Shown: piece by piece, positions 27,190-38,922 of the stretch
How positions within the stretch are numbered: position 1 is the stretch's first letter
How the letters are laid out: every line of letters begins with the position of its first letter
Assembly (NCBI GenBank): GCA_033964015.1
Contig: CM066923.1
Span: 2,108,001 to 2,172,000, forward strand
DNA from: Scolanthus callimorphus
Taxonomy: Eukaryota > Cnidaria > Anthozoa > Actiniaria > Edwardsiidae
Direction: 5' to 3'
DNA: 64,000 bases
Translations under genes and position numbers: made by a program
Notes under the pieces: model-generated
Database searches by the model: none
Seen by the model: only the letters and a program-made list of their open reading frames with translations
What the model was told of the DNA's origin: nothing

Positions 27190-28135
27190 ATCTGGGGAGT
27201 AGACTCAAAAGGAAAGATGGAAAAAGAAAGAAATTGTACCTCTAACGCATGTAGGGCTGAAGTGGGGCGTTTCCCGATGAGAATGGACGCAAAGTGCAGA
27301 GCGATTACTTTTTGGAAAAAATTAATAAACGATCAGGAACAAATCAAATTATCGAGCAAAGTATTTTTCGACACCCTCTTAAATGAAGAAAAGGAATTTT
27401 GGCGCAAAAAGCTGAAGAGCATTTTGGATCTCGCCGGCATGAGTGACGTTTGGTTTACAGGACAAATCACGATTGAGAGCGTAAGACAAAGACTATGCGA
27501 TATCGAACAACAAACATGGATAAGCTCTTTACAAAATGACGAAAGAAAAGACGCACGACAAGGCAACAAGTTGAGAACGTTTCGGAAATTCAAGCTCTCA
27601 CACAACTAGAAAAGTTATCTCACGAACGTCACGAATGTCGAACATAGAATCGCCCTAACAAAATTGCGACTAAGCAACCACTCCTTAGCAATCGAAACGG
27701 GGCGATATGCAAAACCCTACCAAGCTCCAAAAGACAGAGTCTGTCAAATTTGCAACACAGGAGCCGTAGAAGACGAAGAGCATTTTTTAGTCAAATGCAT
27801 AGCTTTCAAGCCATACAGAATAAAATTGTTTGAATACCTCGAAAAGGAAGCAAAGGTCGCCCTCAATGGTTTACCCGCAGCGACTGTATTCCAAAAATTA
27901 TAAAACTAAATCAAAACGGAAGTACCCAAAAGCAAATCGCGAAATTTATATGGGAAAGTATGTCAGAAAGGAAAAAACATATTAAAGGCTGAACAGTAAT
28001 GGCATCGCCTCGCCCCGCCGGACTAAACTTTATCTATTTTTGTTTTTAAACTACACATTTATTGGAACCTAATACTTATGTATTTTGAGATACACGGTAC
28101 CAATAAACCATGTCTATGTCTATGTCTATGCATTT
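27190..28135 (+). pseudogene. Decayed 3' part of a LINE (non-LTR retrotransposon)
   Basis: The frame encodes the C-terminal part of a LINE ORF2 after the reverse transcriptase: VEHRIALTKLRLSNHSLAIE, then a zinc-knuckle CQICN...EEHFLVKC (Cys-Cys-His-Cys). An in-frame TAG at 27607-27609 interrupts it and a one-base gap near 27897 cuts the end. The 3' tail ends in a short (CTATGT) repeat at about 28109-28131, typical of target-primed insertion. The 5' part with the polymerase is missing. Confidence 0.8.
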
Positions 28136-31100
28136 ATATTTATATTTATTTTAGATATTAAGATTTGGGTTTTTAGTTGCATTGACACTGCAAAATGTGA
28201 CAGCCTTTTACTATGATTGAAGTTTTCACTATTTTCAGCTGTTTCCACGTTTTACTAGCACTAACGTATCATGTGGGCATGTGTCAAAATTTCCTTCTTT
28301 GTTTTTGTACCAAATTTCTTGTTGTACTTTTGCGCCATTTGTGTCGAAAATGTTACAATTTTAAATGAGCATTTTCACCTTTTACTCCCTATGCTTGAAA
28401 GCATGTAATTCAATTCAAACACAGACTAACAAAAACAGGATTTGTATCAAACTTTACGTAAGACGGTAACAAAGAGAAAACAGGCGGCCATTCTTTGCAA
28501 CAATGTAACACTTTTCGAAAGTGAATCTTCACGCGGGAATCTTCAAAGTTTATCGCGTGCGTCTAAGCCCGTTTATGTACAAAATAAGCAAAACAATGCT
28601 ATAAATTTATGAAGAAACCTTGAATTGATTATAAAAATCACTTTCTCTACAATTTGCATTCAGCTTTATTGCTCACTAGTTCTTGTTTTCTCGGAGTTCT
28701 TGCGCCTTCCAATGGATGGCGCCGTGCATTCAAGTTGCAAATTTTGCATTTTTTCCTCAGTTCAATTTCTTACCTGGAGATTCAATACTCTTTTCTCGCA
28801 GAATTCTTGCTTCATTTACTAAGGGAAGGTTGGTTTACTCGTTTTCCCCAAAGCAAAGGGTTCTCTTCTCGTTCGCTAGCGAACTCGCTGCAAAGCAACC
28901 AAGAACAAACCGCGTAAAAATCACCTTTAACTGGGCTTGAATGATGAAAACAATAAATCATGAAAATATGATTGATGAAAATAAGCCTCCGTTTTCGTGA
29001 AGTTTCTTTCATAGCGAGAATTTTGTCTCAACTATTCACATGGCATGGCGAGATTAAAAAGTTTCCATTTTTTTGCCCAAAAACATACCTCCAGGAAAGG
29101 CTCAATTGTCGTGTCACTGCTCAAATGATGTTATCACCTTCCTGCAAAAGTTAAAATCTTCTCTTCTCTCTCCTTCTTGTCATAAAAGAGTAGAAAGTTC
29201 CCAGAAAAATTAGGACTTTCATTCAAAACTTTTTCACGCTCCAAACACTTTTAGCTGCAGTCGAGAATAGCCCAAATTCCCGCGCGCTTTGAGTCACATG
29301 TTTTATAACTTGTCAATCAAAGAAGTGCTATCCAATCAGAATGCGTGAGCTGGCATTTGAGAGCCAATCAGGAAACAGAGCGACAAATTCGACAACCGGC
29401 TAAACTTGCAAAACTGGTACAACTTGGTACAACCGGTTTGACGGGTAGCGTGTGATGATATTTCACTCGGAGCCCATCACGGGCAATAGGATAACCTTTG
29501 CATTACACCAATAATAGTCACTCAGACGGCAGGACTTACAATGTAGGTCACTGCACTATCATTGCAGGTCTGAATTTAGCGGAGCAATAACAAGTTGCGT
29601 CCGCTTCGCTAAAATGGACTATAAAAGACCGCTTAAACGAACCAGTATCCAAGAATTACACACTATTTGTAGGTTAATACCAATATATTACATGCGACTG
29701 TGTAGGGTTACGGCGTCTGTCTCTAATTGTCCTAAATGTCATACAGCTTATACAAATCACACGGCCCAGAATCGGACGTTTTCTTGCAGTACGTCCTGGG
29801 CAAGGGCACGGTTACAAATTCTGCGTTCTGATTGGTTCTTAGAGCGTGTGCGTGCGCGCTCACGGTTACCGCATATCAAAAATAAGCCGTCGTTTTTGCA
29901 AAATGCCTATAAGGGGACTAGGGCGAGCTGCGCGGGTTTCCTGTGGATTCTCAAAATAGATCAGGCCTGGCTGCTAAGCTAGATCCAACATGAATCATGC
30001 TTTGAAATATCGAGTCGCTAAAATGCCTGGAAGTTCTCGCTCAAAATTCAGTGTTTTTCTCGCAAATGTCGCCAAAATTATTATCAGAAGGGGATCTACC
30101 GTCACTTCCAAATAAGGTAAATACTTCCAAATAAGGTCTTGGCCGTGAGTGTCTTCAAAAACGACGGTTTTGATCAGGGTATTTTTGATATGCGTTTCCG
30201 GCGCTTGTTTTCATAAAAAAAATCATATTTTTATAGAGGGTAAGCCTTTGCGGGGAGGCTCTGGTGACACGAGCCATTTCAGCGCCTTCGCTGATTGGCT
30301 AATTTTGAACCTTTTGGCATGTATCAAATCTCGCGCATGCGTCAGTGACTGTCACCAGAGCCTCTGTCACCAGAGCCTCCTCCGCGAGGTCACGAGCCTC
30401 TCAGTGAACAAAGTTCCAGCGCATGCGTCCATTCCTGTTGTGCATGCGTCTCAGGGCATTTGCGCACAATTCTTTCTACTACTCCGCCTCAGGGAACAGG
30501 AAACTAGCTTTTTTTAGAATCAGCAAAGCCAAACGTAGGATTTTGAGTTAGGTACCATTTGCCTTGTAATATTTAAGAAAACTCTCTCGAATGTAACTCT
30601 CTGATATTATGACAGAAATCGCAAAGATTTGTGAAACGAAAAGAAAGCTTTCCCTGAGCGTAGGAGCTATCACAGCAAAGAGGTTCCCGGAGGTCCCCTC
30701 TTCTGACCCCTTCCCCACCCAAGTGCATAACATAAGCAAAAATAAACAGATCGTAGTAATAGAATGCCATTATTTTTATTCAAATGCAGCTATTTTTCTA
30801 AATCTACAACGCTCAGATTTTTTCTGTTGTCGATCCTGGAAAAAGAAATAATATGTACATTATTAATCTTGATTGGCTAACTGTATATCGTTGTTCCACA
30901 CTCGGGGAAGAATTCATTCTGGGAGACCATGCATCCTCTCGGAAATCCAATCAAGCGAAACAATCACTCCTGCATTCAAACAACCTGGATACACATGGAA
31001 GCTCACTTTTTTGGGCCTAAACCAGTGGCGGACGAAACCATGAAACCCCCTTTTGTAGATCAAATTGACTCAATCAAAAACATACACAACATGGGAGGAA

Positions 31101-31153
31101 AATTTAGGAAATGCAACCCTTTGGGGCTTCGGAAGAAATCATTTTTAAATGAA
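28136..31153. other. Gene-poor stretch with dispersed repeats
   Basis: TTCTGATTGGTTCTTAGAGCG near 29826 recurs near 35626, marking a shared repeat. 30250-30400 carries GGGGAGGCTCTGGTGAC and its inverted GTCACCAGAGCCTC, a truncated copy of the family at 15318-15540. No exon, domain or RNA gene is recognisable. Confidence 0.45.
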
Positions 31154-31620
31154 GAATAACCCCGGGGGGGGACACATTTTTTGGCCGGGGATGATCGTCG
31201 GAAATTTTCAGTTTCACCCCCTAAAAGATACCAAACATGGCGGGCCATAGCGTGGCTCAAAAAAATTATTACCCTAAAAGATACCCTAAAAGATGAGGTC
31301 TTATGTGCCAAGTAGGCGCGAAGGACACAGGTAACAGGGGAAAAATACCCATGAAGACATTTCCGTGTTTGTTTCTAATTCATCGTCTTCTCATCGAATA
31401 ATCTCTCTTTCTTACATGGTTTTTAGAAGCACCATCATGAGAAAAAGCAATTTGGACACAGTTTCGGCCCTAAAAGATACTAATCTGCCTAAAATTTATT
31501 GAAGATCAAGATCACCCCTAACAGAGACTAAACCAACGTGATTTTAACCCCTAAAAGATACGACGATCATCCCCGGCCAAAAATATGGGAGTCCCCCCCC
31601 CCCCCCCCCCGGGGGGAATA
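31154..31620. mobile_element. MITE with GGCCGGGGATGATCGTCG ends, next to the stop of gene B
   Basis: GGCCGGGGATGATCGTCG near 31182 is inverted near 31561-31578, with G/C-runs and GAATA at both tips. The inside repeats CCTAAAAGATA four or more times. A diverged relative is near 44300-44570. It ends 10 bases from the stop codon of protease gene B, so it lies in that gene's 3' flank or 3' UTR intron. Confidence 0.7.
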
Positions 31621-31630
31621 AACTCACATT

Positions 31631-34600
31631 TTAGCACAACCTGCACGTTTTCTTGCAGTACTTTATGACATATTTGTGCCGACCGCAATACCAAGTCCAG
31701 TATGGGCAGTAACGGTTTTGATCCCGACAATCTAATAATATATTGATAAAGGGCGAAGGAAACTGTTAGGTGAACTGTTAGGCCCTGTCCACACTAACGC
31801 GTTTTCAAAAGTATTCGTTTTCAAACTTATACGGATTCGCAGCGTGTTAGTGTGGACGGAAGATTTAGCTCCAAACAAGCGATCAGTTTTTATTTGATGT
31901 CGGGCGTGTGCAAGGACAGTCTCAAATTAATGGTACACTTGACGTTATGGTTTTCATTGGTATCCAGATTCGAGCGTCCACACTAAAACGATATGTATAC
32001 GGATTCGTTTTTATTCACTTTCGAGGGCATTTTCATTCAAACTTATACGGATTTCGATGAAAACGATCAGCGTGTTAGTGTGGACGGAAGGCCTAAACGT
32101 ATCAAAAAGTATACGGATTCAAACGAAAACGCGTGTGTGGACGGGGTCTAAGAGTATTGGGGACTTCGAGGATATAGAAGTGGGGTTGGTTCGAGGCGGG
32201 AGGGTTGGGGACTCAAGGAGTAAGCTAGTCGCCTATTTGGTTTTATTGGTCATTCATTTTATTATTTTTGTCCGTCCGTCCGTCTTTGTGAAATATAGAA
32301 GGAAAGAGATGGAAGTAAAATACGCGGAAGTGAAAGTTGTAGAGCTGCTGTGCGAGAAAGGGCATAGCCAACTGGGGAATTCCGTCAAAGCCTCAATCAT
32401 ACCCACTCAATGTAATGTAAACATTTCAAATTTCAATTGTAATTCAAAGTACATTTTCGGTCGTTGTTTGTGAATCTGTTATGATACTTACTTCCTCCAC
32501 CACCACCACCACCACCGCCTCCGCCACCACCTCCCCCTACAGAGGTAAAAAAAACAGGAATATACGGATGTATTAAAACTACAATATGCTTAATTCAGTT
32601 CTCCTAATTTTAAGGCTAGTGATATGGCTAACACTGAGAATGAGACCCAAGAAACAAGAGGCACTCTGTGGTTGTTTCTTTATTCAAGATAGTTCCCTTA
32701 ACAAATTGTCGACTTTTTTCAATACAAGGAAATATTTGCATACCATATTTTGAATACTAGTAAGTTTTTCACTATTTTCATTGACCTAGAAAGCTTAGAA
32801 GTCAACCAGAACTAAAATTTACTCGAAGAAAGATGCTATGCATTTTCCGCTGTGTTTTTCGTGATCAAAAGCTAGAAAAAGGTAGACAAGACACCACAGG
32901 ATGCCCACTTGATCTCTAGAAAGACGACAATCTTTAATCTTGATGTTTCCGATTCTGATTGGCCGACTGGACAAAAGAACCAGAACTTGACCAATAGACG
33001 TGTAGAAAACGCAAGTCTGGTATATTTTCGACAGTCATCTGAAATACGCTCTATGTGTAAATCTACCTATTTTTTTTTCGCAAACTATAGTTGACGACCG
33101 TTGTAACCAACGTATCTATCTTGATTGTAGCCAGAGATTTTGCTCACTCACCAGAGATGTGCTTCTTGATCCAGTTCACGTAAGAACTTATGCGAGCATA
33201 CACGGAATAGGTGTGGCCGGGACAGGTCCTACTCGTCACCCAGGAGGCAGCCCCCCTCAGCACCCATTTACCCCCCTCCTCACACACCAAAGGGCCACCA
33301 CTATCCCCGTTACAAGCACTGGTGCCCTTGCCACCGGCACAGATCATGGAGTAGTCGTGTACGAAGTTACCGTTTGTTTGACGGCACTGGCTGCGACTGG
33401 CCAAAGGGACTTTTGATTGTTGGAGGTAAATCGCCAGTTGGTTTGTCGAACCAGAGATTCGGCCCCAACCTGTGAACCGAAATAAGAATAAGAAACGGAA
33501 AAAATCCAAGAAACGGATGTGGAAATCTTTGGTACGATTCTTTTAGAGGATAATTCATTTAAACCAGAAATAACCCGTAACCTGTGACGAGAACTAATTA
33601 TTTACCTCCTGAATTTCCCACTAAAAAGTTGAAATGGAGACCGAAGACTCCGTAATTTTCAAGGTCGAGGTTCAGTGTGAGATGGAGAACTATACTGTTT
33701 CCGGTTCCCATGAACCAAGCCTTATATTGGACACGAGCCAGGCACGTGATTCAGTTGTGCTATTTTTGTAACAAAAGAGTTCGCTCGGACGTTGCGGGCT
33801 TCCTGTGTGGAACCGCGTGCCTAACGTGGCGGATAAAAAATTAGCCAATACGAAAAAAAGCGACTTCACTAAGATGCATGGTTTATGGTTTTACATTTTA
33901 CGGAGCAACGTTTGTTGAAACAGGTGTATATCTTACCTGTAATATAGCACTTAGCGTTAAGATTTTCGTGTGATCCATGGGACGGCAGACACACGGTATC
34001 AATACTGCCTCCCAAGGTGGCTTTGGTGGCGAGCTTCAACAAGGCTACATCATGCCTGAGATGCTGCATATTAAACGATTCATGTCTCTTGACGGCCGCC
34101 ACTCTGAACTTCTGACCATCTCCCGTAAGCCTGTGGGCACCTGAGAAACAGTACGACACTTTGTTGTCGCTCCCACAAGCTAGGTCCAAATATAAGTACG
34201 TGGTGGGCGGGTTTTGTGTGATGGGGACGATAGATCTGGTGGCGGCGGGGGCTCAACTCTGAGCCTCCTATTAAATCCTATGGGTTTGCTTAAAGACCGA
34301 CGGGCGTGGCATACAGTTGAGTGTAGCCTATAAAAGCGCGGACCGGGCGCGGACCAAGAGGGTTGTAAAGGGGGGTGCATTCCTGGTTTGAAGAGCCAGA
34401 TTTGTCAGTAAGGCTATTATAACCTAGTCTTAAAGGACTACATTTTCAAACCAATTTTGTATTACAAAGCCAAAAGCACCTCCCATCCGGATCCGCCACT
34501 AAAAAGTCTATCTCTTATTATATACCAAGCTTGGACTTCCTACTTGAGTTTCTTCCTTTTTCTCACTCCAGTCCCTCATTTTTGTCGCCACAGAAAGACC

Positions 34601-35243
34601 AAGTTAAGGGCGCCTCTTAACAGGTTTATTGAGCGATTACGTATTATGCGGGTTTAGATGGAGGAAATTTTGAGAAACATTAATTTCATACCTAACAACA
34701 ACGTATACCGGTTGGGATCAGAGCTCTGGTAAACACAATGCGCTGCCGATACCGCCCAGTATTCACTTATCAGCGAGGCGCCACAAATGTGCCTTCCGTT
34801 ATACTGTAGGGAGATCTGCCAGGGCCATGAATTTGGTCGGGCGTTCTCACCACCGACGATTCGGGACCCGAATGGCCGTTGACCACAGGCCGCTGAGGAA
34901 GAATAACAATTCGAAACTGTTCACTTGTACCTTTTGATTTCAGTAAGCAAAACTCGATTTTCTGAGAAAACATTCTAATTAATATCAAGCTACACCTATT
35001 TTTGTTCAGGTGGTAGGCGCTATATAGTTGTTTTCAAAAACGAAATAATGATGGCCTTCAGCTTGAGACATGAAAAAGGGTTTGTGGCCCGATACTACAT
35101 TTTTTCAGAATTTTAAAAATAAATCATAGTTTTCTATAATTACGCCGTGGTACATTCATTTTCTGCAGATAAGCGACCTCAAGCTTACCTTCCGATAGGG
35201 AGCGTCCCAGGAAGCACAGAACAAGTGCAACAAGAAGTTTCAT
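31631..35243 (-). CDS. Protease gene B: secreted elastase-like S1A protease with polyglycine linker and ShK domain
   Basis: Exons in reading order: 35189-35243, 34692-34892, 33937-34140, 33152-33469, 32492-32536 and 31631-31731; together 924 bases, 307 residues plus TAA, with no frame error. Exon 1 gives the signal peptide [17 protein letters not shown]. Next come RIVGG and SAAHC (His), then RHDVALLKL (Asp), then CNGDSGGP (Ser). Ser189 and Val216 (AASWVTS) suggest cleavage after small or aliphatic residues. The 45-base fifth exon encodes almost only glycine (15 with split codons). The last exon is an ShK domain, NCRDQNRYC onward to KKTCRLC with six Cys. The linker and ShK may target or anchor the protease, or alter ion-channel or matrix binding; this is inference. 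A donor-like GTGAGT begins three bases after the stop, so the 3' UTR may be spliced. Confidence 0.92.
31778..32151. mobile_element. MITE with TTAGGCCCTGTCCACAC ends in the last intron of gene B
   Basis: TTAGGCCCTGTCCACACTA opens and, inverted, TTAGACCCCGTCCACACAC closes the element. AAACTTATACGGATT and GTGTTAGTGTGGACGGAAG recur inside. It starts only 46 bases before the ShK exon acceptor in reading order, so it may affect splicing of that exon. Confidence 0.75.
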
Positions 35244-35277
35244 GTTGAAGATGAGACTAATGGATAAAATCTTAACT

Positions 35278-35333
35278 GGATATAGGAAAGCCTAGTTTAC
35301 ACAGCAGTCAGATAACGAGCACTAGGCGGGGCT
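35278..35333 (-). promoter_or_regulatory. Promoter block of protease gene B
   Basis: In gene orientation: AGCCCCGCCTA (35323-35333), CTGCTGTGTAAA (35295-35306), then a TATA-like CCTATATCC (35278-35286), about 35 bases before ATG. The same three parts in the same order occur before gene C. Confidence 0.6.
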
Positions 35334-35755
35334 TGGTTGTGATTACTTGACATGGATAAAGCGTCGTCTAATGTAGATAATGGTGCCTCAAACAGGTGTC
35401 AGACAGGGATGTAATTAGAGGAAACTACACCCGCTTCACAAAAGGTTGCACCATCACAACTGTGTGTTATAGCCCCGGCGATGCGCGGCCATGGGGACAA
35501 ACAGGCATAACAAAACATAACTTAGGCATACCCAAACTGAATCAGGGATACTGGTTTCAAGGATAAATGATCCCAAATATGTAGGTTTATTTTTTTCCTA
35601 GAGGGCACGGTAACGAATTCTGCATTCTGATTGGTTCTTAGAGCGCGCGCGCGGGGGCAATATTTTCCTATCTCTGACCTAGGTCACGGTAACCATTTGC
35701 GCGCGCTTGTTTTCATCGAAAAAATCAAATTTTTGAGTTGGAAAAAAATAAATAA

Positions 35756-35903
35756 GTTATTTACCGGCTTTAGGTCGGTCCGTATAGGGAAAAACTGTGA
35801 CCTCGGCCTGGAAAATGTTGACCTCGGCCTCCGGCCTCGGTCAGAATTTTCCAGCCCTCGGTCACAGTTTTTCCCTATACGGACCTCCCAGCCGGTAAAT
35901 AAC
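35756..35903. repeat. Long hairpin repeat GTTATTTACCGGC
   Basis: Arms 35756-35818 and 35843-35903 are near-perfect complements (GTTATTTACCGGCT, GGTCCGTATAGGGAAAAACT, GTGACC), separated by about 25 bases of CCTCGGCC repeats. From memory, similar palindromes are abundant in anthozoan genomes. Confidence 0.8.
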
Positions 35904-37261
35904 ATATATGTATTAAAATTGACTGAGCTCGCAGCTCGCGCAACGCTGATTACGTTTGCGGTGCTCGCTTACTCGCGGAGTATTATTGGGCGCTCGATTG
36001 CTCGGCAATGATGGTTGGTATAGTGCTCACAAAAAGTGCTCAAAAGTTTCCTGTGTTCGCTGCGCGTTTCCAGTGTTCGTTGCTCGTATTTGCTTCAAAA
36101 TCAAAATGCTCGGTCTGATCGCGAAGAAAACCGGGTGCTCAACAAGGACCATACCCTGTTTATGCCAAATCAGTGATTCTACAACAGATCGCTTCCAAGA
36201 AATTCTGAGCTGAGAATTTCGTTCTTCATAGCGGAGCTCCTAAGCGGCCAAAGGCCGCAGAGCGAAGCACCATAGGTATCGCAGGAAGAATACAATAGAA
36301 CTCCGGTATACGATCGACTTCATTTTTCATAGTTCAGCGGTATTCCCATTTGGGTTTCAGGGGCGCGTCCGTGTCTGCGCGCCCCTACCACAGGCAACCC
36401 AATAACCGTATTTTATTTCGGCGGGAAAATACTGCGCGTCCGTTAACAGAAAAATATGTAACCGGGAGCTCCGCTTTTAGCCAGTGGCTAAATCTATATT
36501 AGTTTCACACCCCGCCGGCTACAACAGATTGTTCTGACGGTACAACATTTTTGAAATAGGTGTATACTTACTTGCTTTTCATAGAAGATTGATTAATTTG
36601 CGCAGCGGTCTAGCTAATCTAAGCTAATTATTAATCGGGCGGGGGTCTACAATGACCATTACTTACCAATCAAGTATTTTTCTAAGAACGTTTTATCAGC
36701 GATCTAAAAGAGTAATTTGACTGTCGCAAAAGCTGATACAGCTGAGGTGTCAGGAATTCAAAATTTGTGCGAAAGGGTTTATAACTGTTAATGCAGTGGC
36801 GCGGTTGATAGTAACATAGCAGCAGCAGAAAAACGATTTTTAACCTCAGAGGCTACAATGAAGTGTAACAAACAAAGAGCAACCGTTTTGCTTAATCTTG
36901 AAACTAAGGTCTCTTTCAAACGTTGATCTGTTGCCGCGTCGCAGCCAATTCAGGAGACCGGTTTTCTCCGTTTCACAACCCAAAGGAAGAATAAACAAGA
37001 AAAACAAACTTTTCTTTTCTTTTTGTTCTACTATGGAGTATGGTTCACCTAGATTTACCTTTTGCACTAGACAAAGTGTCCTCTAAGCTGCAAATGAAAC
37101 TTCTAACCTAATAATTACATTCGACGCAGCAAAGTTCGACGTCTGAAACTGGCCTAATGGGAAGTATGGGAGTTTTAAATTATATTTTTCTGATCGGATT
37201 ATATTGCGAATAAGGCTCGAAATGTGGTCTGAAATTTTGGAAATTCAACTGGACTAAGCCT

Positions 37262-37637
37262 ATTGCCCTACCTCGATCCCAGGGCAAGTAGCGAGATTTG
37301 GTGAGCTCACAGTAATCTTTTCGAGCCCCATTACCCATTTATGGAATGAATTGCCTCCCCATGTAAAAAACTCCGAAACAGTCCCCGTTTTTAAGTCTCG
37401 TCTTAAAACCCATCTTTTTACGAGTTATTTTTAGTAGCGGATAATTTGTAAAAATTTTAAGTATATGATTTGTAACCTTAAATACGTTGTAAACAATAGT
37501 TTGTAAATTAGTAGTTTGTTTTTTATTTCTTATTTTTTAATGATTGTAATTTTTAACGATTTTAATTTCCAATGTAAAGCGCATAGAACGTGGCTATATG
37601 CGCTATATAAATGTTGTATTATTATTATTATTATTAC
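37262..37637 (+). pseudogene. 5'-truncated LINE 3' end with ATT tail
   Basis: The frame ends LWNELPPHVKNSETVPVFKS then RLKTHLFTSYF and TAG at 37432-37434, the usual C-terminus of several non-LTR reverse transcriptases. The 3' UTR carries AAAGCGCATAGAACGTGGC and GCGCTATATAAATG and ends in (ATT)n near 37615-37635. Only the last piece of the element is here. Confidence 0.8.
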
Positions 37638-38922
37638 CTATCCCCTCCAACGGCGGCCCCTTCCATGCGAGATATAATCAAATAACAAGACAGGTTCTAG
37701 TAATATTCATTATTTTAATTCATTTTTACTGATACTGGGATGATCGTACATGATCGTCAGTTGCTTCCCTGAAATCAATTCAGAAAATAAGGCATGTCAT
37801 CAAATGCAAGGTTCAGCGGCCGCAATCAAAATTGTGTAAAAATGTTTTCTTGTTTCTGCCTAAACAAGAGTCGTAGCACACGGAGCTCATCTTCAGAGTT
37901 CAAATCAAGACATAAATAAGATAAAAAATATTCCTTCTTTTTTCTGCCGAATAAGGCGATGGAAAGTCTATTTCTTCGCCTGGCTGCGTCCTGGTCTTTT
38001 CTGATTGGCTAATAATGCCTTACCCAGACTCGCAGAGAGCTGCCTGGGTGATCTGTTCGGGCATTCCATTCCTGTGGAGCCAGTGTTTCCTCCTTTCCGT
38101 TAGGAGTTTGTAAGGTTGTATATATGCTATTACAATAGCTCCGGTGCCACATTTTTTTAATGCTCCCCCCCCCCCCCCTTGTGTCGCAGAACTGGCAGCT
38201 ACCGATTAAACTAGCATGCTAGGTTGCCCTTCCAGGGATGTGTTTGACTGATTTTATTCAACGGGAATATTAGGTTATTTAAGTCTGAGTAGGGTGGAGG
38301 AGAAAAGGTCAATGATGGCAAAAAAATCCAGACCCCACCTTCTAGTGTTCATGTTTTTTGGTAACCCTTCTTGTATTGATAATAAAAAAATTTGACACCC
38401 CTCTAGAAATCTATTACTCAAATCTGTAAAACAACCATTTCTAGCATTATTAAGGTAAGGCCGGGTTCACGAAAATAAGGTGTTTTGCGGAGAAAATTCG
38501 CGTCAAAATGCATGCTACGAGAGTCGTTTATATGAAATAATTTACTTTGCCGTGACATTCACATTCACACTGCCATATTTGAGACGCTTTGCCGAACAAT
38601 GATTTTATAGTGTTTTTGCACCGTCCAGATTATTTGGAATAATATTTGCCTGGAATAATATCTCTAATATCTGCAAATCGTTAGACCTTCGAGTCTTAAA
38701 ACTGTAGGTTCCGTTTCTCACAAACACTACACTACTGTAAAGCGCTTAGAGCTTTGAGTATAAGCACAGTTATTATTATTAAATGCAAATGAAACTAGTA
38801 TTTCGACATGAGAACCTCCTATTTGGACATGAGAGCCTCCTATATGAACATCCTTATATGGCAGTCGTACGACAGCCCCTCTTCTCATAAGTGGGGGGTA
38901 GCGCCCAGAAATTACTCACCGT
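37638..38922. other. Intergenic, with a second LINE tail near 38735-38780
   Basis: GTAAAGCGCTTAGAGCTTTG followed by (TTA)n at 38737-38780 resembles the tail of the 37262-37637 LINE, so it is probably a very short 3' end of the same class. A C-run lies near 38165. Nothing else recognised. Confidence 0.5.

Larger units (their letters stand above)
35244..37261. other. Intergenic repeats upstream of gene B
   Basis: Besides the promoter block, this holds a strong hairpin repeat (35756-35903) and a copy of the TTCTGATTGGTTCTTAGAGCG repeat (35626). A GGGGCGCG/CGCGCCCC inverted pair lies near 36360-36387. No gene recognised between 36000 and 37260. Confidence 0.45.

Noticed and set aside
27121..27609. 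Independent 162-codon gene
   Set aside because: It is in frame with the LINE relic beyond one stop codon, and its first 20 or so codons read G-runs. It was merged with the LINE fragment.
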